Positions 17,797 through 27,197 of a stretch of DNA of 64,000 bases are shown here, one piece after another. Both the position numbers and the translations under genes were made by a program. The notes under the pieces are model-generated. The model did no database searches. It was not told the DNA's origin and saw only the letters and a list, made by a program, of their open reading frames with translations. Source of the DNA: Amycolatopsis orientalis DSM 43388 (GTDB lineage Bacteria; Actinomycetota; Actinomycetes; Mycobacteriales; Pseudonocardiaceae); the NCBI RefSeq assembly GCF_000411975.1, contig NZ_ASXG01000014.1, positions 21,159-85,158 on the forward strand, read 5' to 3'. Within the stretch, counting starts at the first letter, position 1. Every line of letters starts with the position of its first letter.

Positions 17797-18879
17797 TCAG
17801 CCCCTTGGCGATCCGGTAGGACTCCCCGGTTCCGGCGGCGGAGACAAGCCGAGATCGACCGCCGTGCTGAGGTCGGCGAGGCCGGTCAGTTTCGCCGGGT
17901 CTGTGCCGATGTTCCACGCGGCCTGCAGCAACTGCGCCACCAAATGCTCCGGATCGGCCTCCACCGCGTTCGCCAAGGCCATCCCGGCGAGCGCGCCTTC
18001 TCCGCGCATCAACGCCGTGTAGCCGAGATGCAGGGCAGCCTCGGCTCGGTGCGGCGGCGGCAGTTCGCGGACAAGCGTCAGCCATACCTCTTCCGCCTCG
18101 CGGGTCAGCGACGTGTGCGGCGGGACCGCGAGCGCGAGGCAGGCGTCGCGGACCGGGGTGAGCATCAGCGCGTGGGCGAGGCGGACGGCTTGGTCGTCGT
18201 CGGGAGGTCCCGCCCCTCGGCGCTGCCGGAGGAACGCGGCGCGGAGTTCGGCTGCCGCGGCGTCGAGGACATCACTCGCCGACATTCCCGGACCGCACAA
18301 CGGTTCCGGCGAGGACGCCAGCAGGTCAGCACGGCGGGCGATCGCTTCCGGAGAGCGCGGTTCCAGCACGGCAGCCAGCTCCTCGCGACTGCGGAAGACG
18401 ACGAAACCCGCTTCCGTGGTCGCGGCGGCGAGGACGGTCTCCTGCGGGTCGGGCAGCACTCCGCGGCAGTCCGGATCCCGGTAGCACGACCAGGGCGCAC
18501 CGGGTTCGATCGAGGAAGTCCACAGTGCGTGGAACAGCTTGAGTTGGTGCCGAGCCAGGCCGCGCTCCAGCTCGGCCGCCAGTTCCCGGTGCGGTGGACC
18601 GTTTTCGCTCCCCGAACCGCCGACGATGACGGCCGTGACGCCACTGTGCTCGTGGTCGGCGAACCGCGGGAGCAGCGCATCCGCTTGCTGTGCTTGAAGT
18701 TCTCGCGGCGGAAGGTCGGCGCGCAGGATCAGGCCGAGCGTCGTGCCGGGGGCGCGATGGCCCAGCAGCACGAGGGAATCGGCGGGACGGAATCCGAGCA
18801 GGTACGGGAGCGAGGCGATGAGGTCGGCCGGATTGCTGAGGGTGGCCCGGGAGATGCCGGGCGGCGTCGAGGTGGTCAC
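17797..18879 (-). CDS. DUF4192 domain protein
   Basis: 360 residues. The N-terminal DUF4192 hallmark is clear (DLIASLPYLLGFRPADSLVLLGH), and a Cys-containing CYRDPDCRG segment and helical C-terminus follow as in other actinobacterial members. The function of the family is not known. GTG 18879 (VTTSTPPGISRATL) is the best start, since the segment before it is antisense-like and unconserved; GGAGG lies unusually close to it. The 3' end abuts the repeat array. It is the last of two minus-strand genes with the M23 peptidase upstream, but a strong hairpin separates them. Confidence 0.82.
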   Translation of the reverse strand: MTTSTPPGISRATLSNPADLIASLPYLLGFRPADSLVLLGHRAPGTTLGLILRADLPPRELQAQQADALLPRFADHEHSGVTAVIVGGSGSENGPPHRELAAELERGLARHQLKLFHALWTSSIEPGAPWSCYRDPDCRGVLPDPQETVLAAATTEAGFVVFRSREELAAVLEPRSPEAIARRADLLASSPEPLCGPGMSASDVLDAAAAELRAAFLRQRRGAGPPDDDQAVRLAHALMLTPVRDACLALAVPPHTSLTREAEEVWLTLVRELPPPHRAEAALHLGYTALMRGEGALAGMALANAVEADPEHLVAQLLQAAWNIGTDPAKLTGLADLSTAVDLGLSPPPEPGSPTGSPRG

Positions 18880-19052
18880 GCCTCCACTGTGCGCCGCGAA
18901 TCCGGGAAGCGGGGCCGGCCCGGCAAATCTGTGGACCAGCGCGGGCAGTTGTGGACAACCGCGGCATATCCGAAGAGACCCGGCGAAAATTGTCGGTGGC
19001 ATGTGCCTCGATCGCACGAGTCCACAATGGACACAGTGGACACAGTGGGCAC

Positions 19053-19086
19053 GTGCTGCCGGAGCCGGACCAGGCTCCGGCAGCAC
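19053..19086 (-). terminator. Perfect 14-bp hairpin after the M23 peptidase gene
   Basis: GTGCTGCCGGAGCC (19053-19066) pairs exactly with GGCTCCGGCAGCAC (19073-19086) around a six-base loop, 15 bases beyond the peptidase stop. Next to it, 19026-19049 holds a triplet of ~9-base repeats (TGGACACAG-like). Confidence 0.65.
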
Positions 19087-19100
19087 CGCCGGAAAACCGC

Positions 19101-19952
19101 TCAGCCGCAGTGTTCGAACGGGCTCGTGTACGAGGACGAGCCGACCGAACCGCCCCACTTGACGCACGTGGACCCGGCGCTCTTCTTCACCGGCCCGGCG
19201 TAGTAGGTGAAGTTCCCCGAATCCGTCGCCCTGGTCGACCCCTGAACCTCCAGGAACGCCGAAACCGGGCTGGCCGTCCCGAGGGAAACCGCCTTGAGGG
19301 TCGTCACGCAGTTCTCTTTGGACGACGAGTTGTACAGCAGGTACGCCGTGCCCGCGGTCCCCAGCGCCTGCTGGTCGATCACCGAGAAGCCCGACCCGCA
19401 CACCTGCGTCGCCGAATACGGGTTGCCGCCGCAGCCGTTCTTGCTCGTGAAGTCCTTCTTGCCGTAGTACGGCACCGCGACGCCGTTCAGCACGGCCTTC
19501 TGCGTCACGCCGTTCAGGTTTTCTTCGAAATGCAGATGCGGCCCGGTCACCCCGCCGGTCGCGCCCGCTTTGCCGATCTCCTTGCCCTGCCCGACGCTCT
19601 GGCCCACCGAGACTTCCTGCTCGGACAGGTGCGCGTACCGGGTCCGCCAGCCGCCGCCGTGGTCCAGTTCGATCCAGCGGCCGTAGCTGGTGCTGCCCTC
19701 GTTCGCGACGCGCGTAACCGTTCCGGGCGCGGCCGCGAGCACCGGCATGCCGGTGATGCCGGACTTCTGGAAGTCGACCGCGTTGGCCGGGTTGTGGCCG
19801 CTGAAGGTCGCCGCGGTGACCGTGACGCCGCACTTGAACGGCACCTGGAAGTTGGGGGCCGCGGACGCCGTCGACTGGGCGGCGAGCGTCAGGCCGCACG
19901 CGTGCAGGGCCACCGCGGCCGCGGCCGCCGCGAGCCGTCTCAATCTGGACAT
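19101..19952 (-). CDS. Secreted M23-family peptidase
   Basis: 283 residues from ATG 19952, with AGGAGGT upstream. A signal peptide (MSRLRRLAAAAAAVALHACG, cleavage near SASAA-P at ~37) precedes an M23/LytM domain at about 45-160. Zinc-site pieces are visible as GHNPANAVDF and the GPHLHFE His-x-His. The C-terminal ~120 residues contain paired cysteines and resemble an accessory wall- or substrate-binding module. M23 enzymes cleave peptidoglycan cross-bridges. Divergent from the kinase gene at 20044, separated by 91 bases. Confidence 0.88.
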   Translation of the reverse strand: MSRLRRLAAAAAAVALHACGLTLAAQSTASAAPNFQVPFKCGVTVTAATFSGHNPANAVDFQKSGITGMPVLAAAPGTVTRVANEGSTSYGRWIELDHGGGWRTRYAHLSEQEVSVGQSVGQGKEIGKAGATGGVTGPHLHFEENLNGVTQKAVLNGVAVPYYGKKDFTSKNGCGGNPYSATQVCGSGFSVIDQQALGTAGTAYLLYNSSSKENCVTTLKAVSLGTASPVSAFLEVQGSTRATDSGNFTYYAGPVKKSAGSTCVKWGGSVGSSSYTSPFEHCG

Positions 19953-20043
19953 GGGGCGTACCTCCTGGTGGGGGAAATGTCCGACGCCCTCCAGCCAAGC
20001 CCGAGCCAGTACATTTTCCGTACAAGACGACACGGGAGGGCTC

Positions 20044-21180
20044 ATGGGCGCACCGGCGACCACGCTCGCCAAGGCGCGGCGGCGGTTCGAGGGCGCCGAC
20101 TGGGTGCGCTGGGGCGTGCTCGCCGTGCCGACCCTGTTCGCGATCCCGCACGCGCGGCCTTGGACGTGGCCGCTGATCGCGCTGGTTCTCGTGCTGTCCG
20201 TCCCGGCGCTCTGGCTCACCCGGGAGTCGCGCCCGCGCTGGCTGATGCCCGCGACGATGATCGCCGTCGTCGTCGGCGCGGGTGCGCTCTGGCTCCTGCA
20301 GCCGACCAGCTGGACTTCGACGACGATATTCGGCGCGACCTTCTACGCCCTGCGCGTGTCCGGCCGGATCGCGGCGGCGATCTCGCTGGCCGCGGCCTCC
20401 GCCACGATCCTCGCCTGGTCGATCGTGTACGACCTCGACTGGCTGAACGCGGTCGCCCTCTTCGCGGTCCTCGTCGTGATGTTCCTGCTCGCCGCCAACC
20501 GCCGGAGCCGCGCGGAACGCCTGGAACAGACCGAACTCGCGCTCGCCCGCGCCCAGACCGCCAGCGAAGAGCACGCCCGCGCGGCGGCACTCGCCGAACG
20601 CGCCCGCATCGCCCGCGAACTGCACGACGTCCTCGCGCACTCGCTCGCCGGTCTCGCGCTCAATCTGCAGGGCGCGCGTCTGATGCTGGTCCGCGACGGT
20701 GCGAGCGAAGAGTCTCTCGCGCAGATCGAACGCGCGCAGAAGCTGGCCACCGAGGGCCTCGCCGAAGCACGCAAGGCGGTCGCCGCGCTGCGCGAAGACG
20801 CCGTACCCGTCGAGCGCTCGGTCTCGGACCTTCTCGCCGCGTACCGGCTCGACACCGGCTCTCGCGCCGACCTGGTGGTCGAAGGCGAATCACGCGAGCT
20901 GGACGCAGCTGTCGGCACGACGCTCGTACGTGCCGTACAGGAAGCTCTCGCGAACTCGCGCAAACACGCGGGCGGTCCCGCTGTAGACGTCACGGTGGCC
21001 TTCAAGAACGACGAAGTCGACTTAACGATCATTGACCACCAGGGCCGCCGTCCGCCGGAACCGCCGTCACCGGGATACGGTTTGCGAGGCATGGGCGAAC
21101 GGGTTGCGCTGTTGAACGGGCAGCTCGAATGCGGCCCTGGGGAGGACGGATGGCGGATTCAGCTGACGGTGCCGGCGTGA
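20044..21180 (+). CDS. NarL-type sensor histidine kinase
   Basis: 378 residues from ATG 20044 (GGGAGGG upstream). Several membrane segments fill residues ~20-150 with no large extracytoplasmic domain, so the signal is probably sensed in the membrane. A short coiled coil precedes the HisKA_3 box (ARIARELHDVLAHSLAGLAL, His at ~194). The HATPase_c part has an N-box ALANSRKHA and G-box GYGLRGMGER. The response regulator gene begins inside the 3' end. Its ligand and targets are not deducible. Confidence 0.9.
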   Translation: MGAPATTLAKARRRFEGADWVRWGVLAVPTLFAIPHARPWTWPLIALVLVLSVPALWLTRESRPRWLMPATMIAVVVGAGALWLLQPTSWTSTTIFGATFYALRVSGRIAAAISLAAASATILAWSIVYDLDWLNAVALFAVLVVMFLLAANRRSRAERLEQTELALARAQTASEEHARAAALAERARIARELHDVLAHSLAGLALNLQGARLMLVRDGASEESLAQIERAQKLATEGLAEARKAVAALREDAVPVERSVSDLLAAYRLDTGSRADLVVEGESRELDAAVGTTLVRAVQEALANSRKHAGGPAVDVTVAFKNDEVDLTIIDHQGRRPPEPPSPGYGLRGMGERVALLNGQLECGPGEDGWRIQLTVPA

Positions 21181-21818
21181 CGCTTCGCGTGGTACTGGCC
21201 GACGACCAGGCAGTGGTGCGCGAAGGCCTCGTCACGCTCCTCGGACTGCTGCCGGGCATCGAGGTGGTAGGCGCGGCTTCGGACGGCGTACAGGCTCTCG
21301 AGCTGGTCGGCGAGCACCAGCCGGACGTACTGCTGGTCGACCTGCGCATGCCGAACCGTGACGGCGTCGAGACAACGGAGTTGGTCCGCGCGCAGCATCC
21401 GAAGACCGAAGTCGTCGTCCTCACCACGTACGCCGACGACGAGTCCCTGCTCGCCGCGCTCAAGGCAGGCGCGCGCGGCTTCCTCACCAAGGACGCCGAC
21501 GCCGACGCGATCGTCCGCGCGCTCCGCTCGGCCGCGGCCGGCCAGTCCACTGTGGACGGAGCGCTCCAGCAACGGCTGGTGGCTGCCGCGACGAGCCGCG
21601 CCCCGGTGCACCCGAAAGAGCTGGAAGGCCTCACCGCGCGCGAAGTCGAGGTGCTGCGGCTGATCGCGGCCGGCCTGTCGAACACGGAGATCGCGCGCAC
21701 CCTCGTAGTCAGCGAGGCGACGGTGAAGACGCACGTCAACCACCTGTTCTCCAAGGCCGGTCTGCGCGACCGCGCCCAAGCCGTCGCCTTCGCCTACCGC
21801 GCGGGAATCGCCGAGTAG
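21150..21818 (+). CDS. NarL/LuxR-type response regulator
   Basis: 222 residues from ATG 21150, which has the strong site GGGGAGG upstream and overlaps the kinase gene by 31 bases. GTG 21177 (VTLRVVLADDQ), overlapping the kinase stop as GTGA, is a good alternative. Receiver domain: acidic pair ADD near 17-19, phospho-acceptor Asp ~64 in LLVDLRMP. C-terminal LuxR helix-turn-helix: LTAREVEVLRLIAAGLSNTE then VKTHVNHLFSKAGLRDR. It is the cognate partner of the kinase at 20044. The 3' end overlaps the convergent hydrolase gene by 25 bases. Confidence 0.92.
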   Translation: MADSADGAGVTLRVVLADDQAVVREGLVTLLGLLPGIEVVGAASDGVQALELVGEHQPDVLLVDLRMPNRDGVETTELVRAQHPKTEVVVLTTYADDESLLAALKAGARGFLTKDADADAIVRALRSAAAGQSTVDGALQQRLVAAATSRAPVHPKELEGLTAREVEVLRLIAAGLSNTEIARTLVVSEATVKTHVNHLFSKAGLRDRAQAVAFAYRAGIAE

Positions 21819-23563
21819 AACGCCTGCTTCCCGCCGACGATCGGCAACGTCACCGTCGTCCCGGTCAGGTCCAGCGACAGCCCGGCGCCGGGCTGCGGCC
21901 GCAGCGTGAAGTCGTGGTCGCTGGAGGCCAGCACGAACTCCAGGCGATGCCCGGCGGCCACGACGTAGTCCTTCGGCATCAGCGAAACCTCGATGCGGTA
22001 CCGCTGTCCGGGGGTGATCGGCGACGTGACCGACGGGCTGATCCGGTTCTGCGGATCCGTCCAGCCGCGGCTGATCACGTGCGAAGTGCCGTCCGGCGCG
22101 CGGTCCAGCAGCACCGCGGTGACGTTCGCGGCCGGGCGGTCGAACGACAGCCGCAGCTCGGCTTTCGCGGCGCCGGACACCCGGACCGGCGCGGTGGTCG
22201 CGGAAGTGCGGTAGCGCAAGCGGTTCCCGGACGACGCCGCGTCCGCGAGCTGTTCGATCTTCTTGCTCGCGTCGTCGGCCAGCGTCTCGACGGTCGGACG
22301 GCCGGGCACCGGCCGCCGGTCGAGCGTCCCGGTCGAACGTCCGCCCGGCCACGGGTGCAATTCGACGTCCGAGGTGCCCGGTGCGGGCCAGTCGGCCTCG
22401 TCGACCCACGACTTGTCCTCGCGCTGAATGGTCGCCTTCGGCTCGCGCTCGATTCCGTTGCCGATGCCGTAGAGGTAGTGCGACATCCACTTGTTCAGCG
22501 TCGTGAGCCAGACGTCGCGGCGCAGCGAAATCGGGTCCGCGTGCCCGGATTGGTGCAACCAGATCTTGTGCTCGACGCCGTGCTTCTTCAGCGCCTCGTA
22601 CCAGGTGGCGACCTGCTCGGTCTTCACGTTCCAGTCGTTCAGCCCGTGCACCGCGAGCACCGACGCGTGCACCTTGCCGACGTCATCGCGGTAGTTCCGC
22701 ACGTCCCAGAACTGGCTGTAGTCCCCGGTCACGCGGTCCTGCGCGGCGGTCAGGCCGTCGAGCACCGGACGGCAGATCTGCCGGTCCGCGCGCGAGTAGA
22801 CGTAGCCGGCGAGCACGTCCGTGTCCTCGCCCTGGTATCCGCCGGGAGCCACGACCGCGCCCGCGTTGCGGTAGTAGCCGTACCAGCTCGAAATGGCCGC
22901 GATCGGCACGATCGTCTCGAGTCCTTCGACGCCGGTGCTGGCCACTGCGTTGGGCAGCGTGCCGTTGTAGGACACGCCCATCATCCCGGTCTTCCCGGTG
23001 CTCCAGCTCGCCGCGACCGGCGCTCCGGCCTGGTCGTGCGCGGAAGCCCGGCCGTTCAGCCAGTCGACCACCGAGCGCGCGCCGATCGTCTCGTTGACGT
23101 CTCCGGTCGTCGGACAGCCGGTCGACAGCCCGGTGCCGAGGGATTCGCCGTACACGACCGCGAATCCGCGCGCGGTGAAGTAGTCCTGGTAGCTCCACCC
23201 GATCGGGGGCGCGACGTGCGGACCCGGCACGTACAGCTCGGTGTCGACGTTGTGGTTCGGCACGTCGTTGCCGCCCGCGAAATACGGGCTCGCTTCGTAC
23301 ACGACTGGCACCTTCATGCCCTGCTCCGTGGCGCGCGGACGCACCACCTGCGCGTGTACGAGGTCCGGCTTGCCGTCGTGGTCGCTGTCGACGGGCGCGG
23401 TGACCCAGACGTCCTCGCGAATCACGTCCGCCGGATCGAAGACCGGCTGCGCTTGACCGTCGGCGAAAACCGGCGCTGGCGGCGAAGCCGCTTCGGCGAC
23501 CGCGGGCACGGACAACGTGGCCACTGCGACGAAAACGGCAGCGACCCGAGCGGCAACTCCCAC
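21794..23563 (-). CDS. Secreted X-Pro dipeptidyl-peptidase/CocE-type hydrolase
   Basis: About 589 residues if started at GTG 23563, giving a clear signal peptide (VGVAARVAAVFVAVATLSVP, cleavage near AEAA). TTG 23620 would add 19 residues. The alpha/beta-hydrolase catalytic set is visible: nucleophile Ser in GMMGVSYNG, Asp in HGLNDWNV and His in HQSGHAD. A C-terminal beta-sandwich PepX-C domain follows (RVSGAAKAELRLSFD). The family includes X-Pro dipeptidyl-peptidases and cocaine esterase-like acylases. It is probably an exported peptidase. Confidence 0.88.
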   Translation of the reverse strand: MGVAARVAAVFVAVATLSVPAVAEAASPPAPVFADGQAQPVFDPADVIREDVWVTAPVDSDHDGKPDLVHAQVVRPRATEQGMKVPVVYEASPYFAGGNDVPNHNVDTELYVPGPHVAPPIGWSYQDYFTARGFAVVYGESLGTGLSTGCPTTGDVNETIGARSVVDWLNGRASAHDQAGAPVAASWSTGKTGMMGVSYNGTLPNAVASTGVEGLETIVPIAAISSWYGYYRNAGAVVAPGGYQGEDTDVLAGYVYSRADRQICRPVLDGLTAAQDRVTGDYSQFWDVRNYRDDVGKVHASVLAVHGLNDWNVKTEQVATWYEALKKHGVEHKIWLHQSGHADPISLRRDVWLTTLNKWMSHYLYGIGNGIEREPKATIQREDKSWVDEADWPAPGTSDVELHPWPGGRSTGTLDRRPVPGRPTVETLADDASKKIEQLADAASSGNRLRYRTSATTAPVRVSGAAKAELRLSFDRPAANVTAVLLDRAPDGTSHVISRGWTDPQNRISPSVTSPITPGQRYRIEVSLMPKDYVVAAGHRLEFVLASSDHDFTLRPQPGAGLSLDLTGTTVTLPIVGGKQAFYSAIPAR

Positions 23564-23648
23564 CAGAACCCCCAAGCTGGACGAAGCAGGCGAGCACGTT
23601 GAGACTTCCGTCAACCGCAAGTTGCGTCAACCGACTAACGTCGGAGCC

Positions 23649-25172
23649 ATGGACGCACCGATAGTCACGGTCACGGTCTATCCGCAGCACGCGCGCGTCA
23701 CCCGCCGCTGTCACGTCACTCCGGCTGACGGGTCGCGCGTAGAGATCACGGGTCTCCCCCTGTCGCTCGACGCTGCTTCGGTGCGCGTCAGCGGTACGGG
23801 CGACGCGTTGGTCACGGGCGTCGACGTCGCGTACGCGCAACACGCCGCACCTGCGGACCCAACGCTGCGCGCGCTCGTGGAGCAGCGTCGCGTGGCTCAA
23901 GCGACTGTCGACGAGGTCGCGGACGATGAGAGTGCCGCAGCGGCGCGTGTCGACCTATTGACGGGTGTCTCGCGACGCAGCGGAGCAAGCTTCGCGAAGG
24001 CGTTGGCTGGCGGGGACGCGGAACCAGGGCGTGTCCAGGAAGTGAGCGAAGCACTCAGCACGCAGTTAGCCGTAGCGCTCAAGGAACGTCGCGCGCTCTC
24101 CACGAAGCTGGAACGCCTGCGCGAAGACCTCGCCGCGCTCGACCGGCAGATCGAAACTCGCAGCGCACAGTCCGAACAGGACAGTTCAACCATCGTGGTG
24201 GAGCTGGAATCCCCGGCCACCGCGGACATCGAACTGTCCTATGTGGTCCCCGGCGCGCGCTGGGAGCCAGGCTACGACGTCCGGGTACGCGGAACCGACG
24301 TCACCGTCACCTCGTACGGGCTCGTCAGCCAGCACACCGGCGAGGACTGGCCGGAGTGCGAGCTGACGCTGTCCACCGCCCGCCCGGCGAACACCGTGGT
24401 GATCCCGGAACTCCAGCCCTGGTACCTGGACCGGCGGCAACCGGAGCGCCGCTCGATGGTGCCGCCCGCACCCGGTGCCGCGATGGCGTACGGCGGTGCC
24501 GCGCCCGCCGGTCGAGACGGCTTCGCCGCGCACGTCGCCGAAGTCGAGCAAGGCACCACCGCGGTCACCTTCCGCCCCGCTCGTCCGGTCGCGATCCCGT
24601 CCGGCGCGCAAGGCCACCGGACGACGCTCGCGCAGCTGGAATTCACCGCGGAACTCGACTACGTAACCGCGCCGACGCAGGCCGAAGAGGCCTACCTGCG
24701 CGCGAAGGTCGTCAACACCGGCGAGCACACGCTCCGCGCCGGCCGCGCCGCGGTGTTCCACGAAGCCGAATTCGTCGGCAGCACACAGCTGGAACTGTGG
24801 GCGCCCGGCGAGGAACGCGAACTCGCGCTGGGCGTCGACGACCGCATCCGGGTCGAACGCGAACTGGTCAAGCGCAGCGCCGGCAAGGCGACGTTCTCCG
24901 CACAACGCCGCCGCGAAGCCGACTACCGGACGACGGTCACCAACCACAGCCCGCGCGAAGCCGTGGTGGCCGTGCTCGATCAGGCCCCGGTCTCGCGGGA
25001 CGACGCGATCACCGTGCGGGACCTGCGGCTCAGCCCGGAGCCGGTCGAACGCACCGAACTGGGCCAGTTCACCTGGCGGCTCACGATCGCGCCCGGAGCG
25101 TCCGCGACGGTCTCGCTCGGCTACCGGGTGGACGTCGCGAAGGGCGTCGAGCTCAGCGGCTGGCGGGAGTGA
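23649..25172 (+). CDS. DUF4139/DUF4140 domain protein (MuiA-like)
   Basis: 507 residues from ATG 23649 (GGAG upstream). The N-terminal DUF4140 segment begins IVTVTVYPQHARVTRR and is followed by a helical coiled coil (~85-190). The DUF4139 beta domain then starts around IELSYVVPGARWEPGYDVRV and ends with SVSLGYRVDV-like strands. Distantly related proteins are called mucoidy inhibitor A, but no biochemical function is established. No signal peptide or membrane segment is evident, so it is probably cytoplasmic. It runs convergently into the CBS gene, four bases away. Confidence 0.85.
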   Translation: MDAPIVTVTVYPQHARVTRRCHVTPADGSRVEITGLPLSLDAASVRVSGTGDALVTGVDVAYAQHAAPADPTLRALVEQRRVAQATVDEVADDESAAAARVDLLTGVSRRSGASFAKALAGGDAEPGRVQEVSEALSTQLAVALKERRALSTKLERLREDLAALDRQIETRSAQSEQDSSTIVVELESPATADIELSYVVPGARWEPGYDVRVRGTDVTVTSYGLVSQHTGEDWPECELTLSTARPANTVVIPELQPWYLDRRQPERRSMVPPAPGAAMAYGGAAPAGRDGFAAHVAEVEQGTTAVTFRPARPVAIPSGAQGHRTTLAQLEFTAELDYVTAPTQAEEAYLRAKVVNTGEHTLRAGRAAVFHEAEFVGSTQLELWAPGEERELALGVDDRIRVERELVKRSAGKATFSAQRRREADYRTTVTNHSPREAVVAVLDQAPVSRDDAITVRDLRLSPEPVERTELGQFTWRLTIAPGASATVSLGYRVDVAKGVELSGWRE

Positions 25173-25176
25173 CGCG

Positions 25177-25608
25177 TCAGCCCTGGGAGATGTAGGCCTC
25201 CAGCTGTTCCTGGCTCTGCTCCAGCTGCTCCATCCGGATCTTCACCACGTCGCCGATGCTCACGATCCCGGCGAGGCGCCCGCCGTCGAGCACCGGCACG
25301 TGCCGGATCCGCCGTTCGGTCATCACGACGCTGAGCTGGTCCACCGGATCGTCCGGGGTGCAGCTGGCGACCATGGTGGTCATGATGTCGGCGACCGGCC
25401 CCTGAAGGACCGAGGGCCCGTGCTCGTGGAGCTTGCGCACGACGTCGCGTTCGGACACGATCCCGGCGATCCCGCCTTCGGCGTCCACCACGACCATCGC
25501 GCCGACGTTGTGCCGGGCGAGTCCCGCCAGCAGCTCGGCGACCGTCGTCCCCGGCGACACAGTGGCGACCGTCGCGCCCTTGCGCTGAAGCACATCCGCA
25601 ATCCGCAT
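25177..25608 (-). CDS. Two-CBS-domain protein
   Basis: 143 residues from ATG 25608, preceded by GAGGAGAGGG. Two CBS motifs occupy almost the whole chain: VSPGTTVAELLAGLARHNVGA...GIVSERDVVRKL, and CTPDDPVDQLSVVMTERRIRHVPV...GIVSIGDVVKIR. A short C-terminal helix follows. Stand-alone CBS pairs bind adenine nucleotides and act as energy or redox sensors; related actinobacterial proteins belong to hypoxia-type regulons, but no such site is seen here. Confidence 0.92.
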   Translation of the reverse strand: MRIADVLQRKGATVATVSPGTTVAELLAGLARHNVGAMVVVDAEGGIAGIVSERDVVRKLHEHGPSVLQGPVADIMTTMVASCTPDDPVDQLSVVMTERRIRHVPVLDGGRLAGIVSIGDVVKIRMEQLEQSQEQLEAYISQG

Positions 25609-25706
25609 GGCGATGCCCTCTCCTCGGTGAGTCGGGTCACCCCAGGTTAGGGCTCCGCCGCCGAGTGCGAAAGTCCAGCGGGACGCGTCCGTTCGTGGTA
25701 ACGCGC

Positions 25707-27116
25707 TCATCCGTCGAGCACCCGGCGCAACCGGGCGAGACCAGGACCGATCTCCTCCGCCGCGATCGCGCCGTAGCCGAACAGCAGCCCGTGCCGCCGC
25801 GCCTCGACGGAGAAATCGCCGAGCGAAAACAGCCGGACGCCCACCCCGGCCGCCTTTCGCGCGAAGCCGCGCAAATCCCGATCCGCCGACGCGCTCAGGT
25901 GCAGCCCCGCCGACGCGGGCACCGGTTCCAGCAGGTCGCCGAACCCGGCCCGGAGGCGGTCCACGAGGAGGTCGTGCCGGGCGCGGTAGATGCCGCGCAT
26001 CCGGCGGACGTGCCGGGCGAAGCCGCCTTCGGCGAGGAAGGCCGCGACCACTGCCTGTTCGATGCCGGGCGAATGCCAGTCGGCGAGGTATTTCGCCTTC
26101 ACGATCGCTTCCGCCAATGCGGGCGGAGCGGCGAGGAAACCCAGCCGCAGCGCGGGTGACAGGACCTTCGAGAACGAGCCGACGTAGACCACCCGGCCGT
26201 GGGAATCCAAGCTGTGCAACGGTTCCAGCGGGCGCCCGGAGTAGCGGAATTCGGTGTCGTAGTCGTCCTCGACCACCACTGCCCCGTGGTCCTCGGCCCA
26301 ATCCAGCAACGCGCGCCGGCGAGCTGGCGACATCGCGACCCCGAGCGGGTACTGATGCGAAGGCGTCACGTGCACCAGCCGCGTGCCCGGCGGGATCGCG
26401 TCGACCACGATGCCCTCGTCGTCCACCGGAACCGGCGCGACGCGCACCCCGAGCGTGCCCAGCAGCAGCCGCGGCGGCGGATAGCCGGGATCTTCGACGG
26501 CGGCCAGATCTCCGGGCCGCAACAGAACCCGGGCCACGAGGTCGATCGTCTGCTGCGCGCCCGAGGTGATCACGAGGTGTTCCGGGAGCACCCGAACGTT
26601 CCGGGACACCGCGAGGTGCCGCGCGAGTTCGGTGCGCAGCCGCCGATCGCCTTGCGGTTCGCCGTAAGTCATCAGCTCCGCGCGGGAACTGCGCAACGCC
26701 TGGGTCGTCAGCCGTCGCCAGGTATCGAACGGAAACAGCCGCACATCCGGTACCCCGGCGCGGAAATCGAACTGCGGCGGGTTGGTGAACGCTTTCGGCG
26801 GCGAAGGCACGTCTGTCCACTCCGGACGCGGCTGAACCCCCTCCGCGGACCCGGCCGGTTCGGCGGGCCTCGGCGCGGCACCGGCGCGCACGTAGGTACC
26901 GGCGCCGACCCGTCCGGTGAGAAATCCTTCCGCGGTGAGGCGTTCGTACGCAGCGGTGACGGTGGTGCGCGAAACGGCCAGCTGGTGTGCCAGTTCGCGG
27001 GTCGGCGGAAGCACGTCGCCGTCGCGGAGCCGTCCGTCGAGCACCGCCTCGCGGATCTGGCGGTAGATCGCATCGCGATGGCCGCGGGTGCCGGACAGGT
27101 CCAGGTGCAGGTCCAC
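25707..27116 (-). CDS. MocR-type regulator (GntR HTH fused to PLP aminotransferase fold)
   Basis: 469 residues from GTG 27116. The N-terminal GntR winged helix (~10-78: AIYRQIREAVLDGRLRDGD, PPTRELAHQLAVSRTTVTAA) is joined by a Pro-rich linker to a type I aminotransferase domain. The PLP lysine lies in YVGSFSKVLSPALRLGF and VVEDDYDTEFRY carries the ring-contacting Asp. MocR proteins are PLP-dependent regulators, often of vitamin B6 or amino-acid genes. It is divergent from a DinB-like gene, and the 81-base gap holds an inverted repeat. That gene is its most likely target. Confidence 0.92.
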   Translation of the reverse strand: MDLHLDLSGTRGHRDAIYRQIREAVLDGRLRDGDVLPPTRELAHQLAVSRTTVTAAYERLTAEGFLTGRVGAGTYVRAGAAPRPAEPAGSAEGVQPRPEWTDVPSPPKAFTNPPQFDFRAGVPDVRLFPFDTWRRLTTQALRSSRAELMTYGEPQGDRRLRTELARHLAVSRNVRVLPEHLVITSGAQQTIDLVARVLLRPGDLAAVEDPGYPPPRLLLGTLGVRVAPVPVDDEGIVVDAIPPGTRLVHVTPSHQYPLGVAMSPARRRALLDWAEDHGAVVVEDDYDTEFRYSGRPLEPLHSLDSHGRVVYVGSFSKVLSPALRLGFLAAPPALAEAIVKAKYLADWHSPGIEQAVVAAFLAEGGFARHVRRMRGIYRARHDLLVDRLRAGFGDLLEPVPASAGLHLSASADRDLRGFARKAAGVGVRLFSLGDFSVEARRHGLLFGYGAIAAEEIGPGLARLRRVLDG

Positions 27117-27128
27117 GAATCCAGCCTA

Positions 27129-27178
27129 GATTGGTCCACCTCAGTTGGCCCGGCTTTGGCTCTCTTCCTGGACCGATC
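27129..27178. promoter_or_regulatory. Inverted repeat operator in the mocR / DinB-like promoter
   Basis: GATTGGTCCA (27129-27138) and TGGACCGATC (27169-27178) are inverted copies matching at 9 of 10 bases with a 30-base spacer. The spacer suits a regulator that binds two half-sites on one DNA face, as described for other MocR-family proteins. Confidence 0.65.
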
Positions 27179-27197
27179 TGCCGGTTAGCGTGAGCCC

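Noticed and set aside
17797..20640. Very long minus-strand frame spanning the DUF4192 and M23 genes
   Set aside because: Only its end (17797-18879) is conserved; the rest is an out-of-frame or antisense shadow of the peptidase and kinase genes.
25609..26820. Long open frame upstream of the CBS gene
   Set aside because: It overlaps the well-conserved mocR gene on the same strand in another frame and has no recognisable domain.
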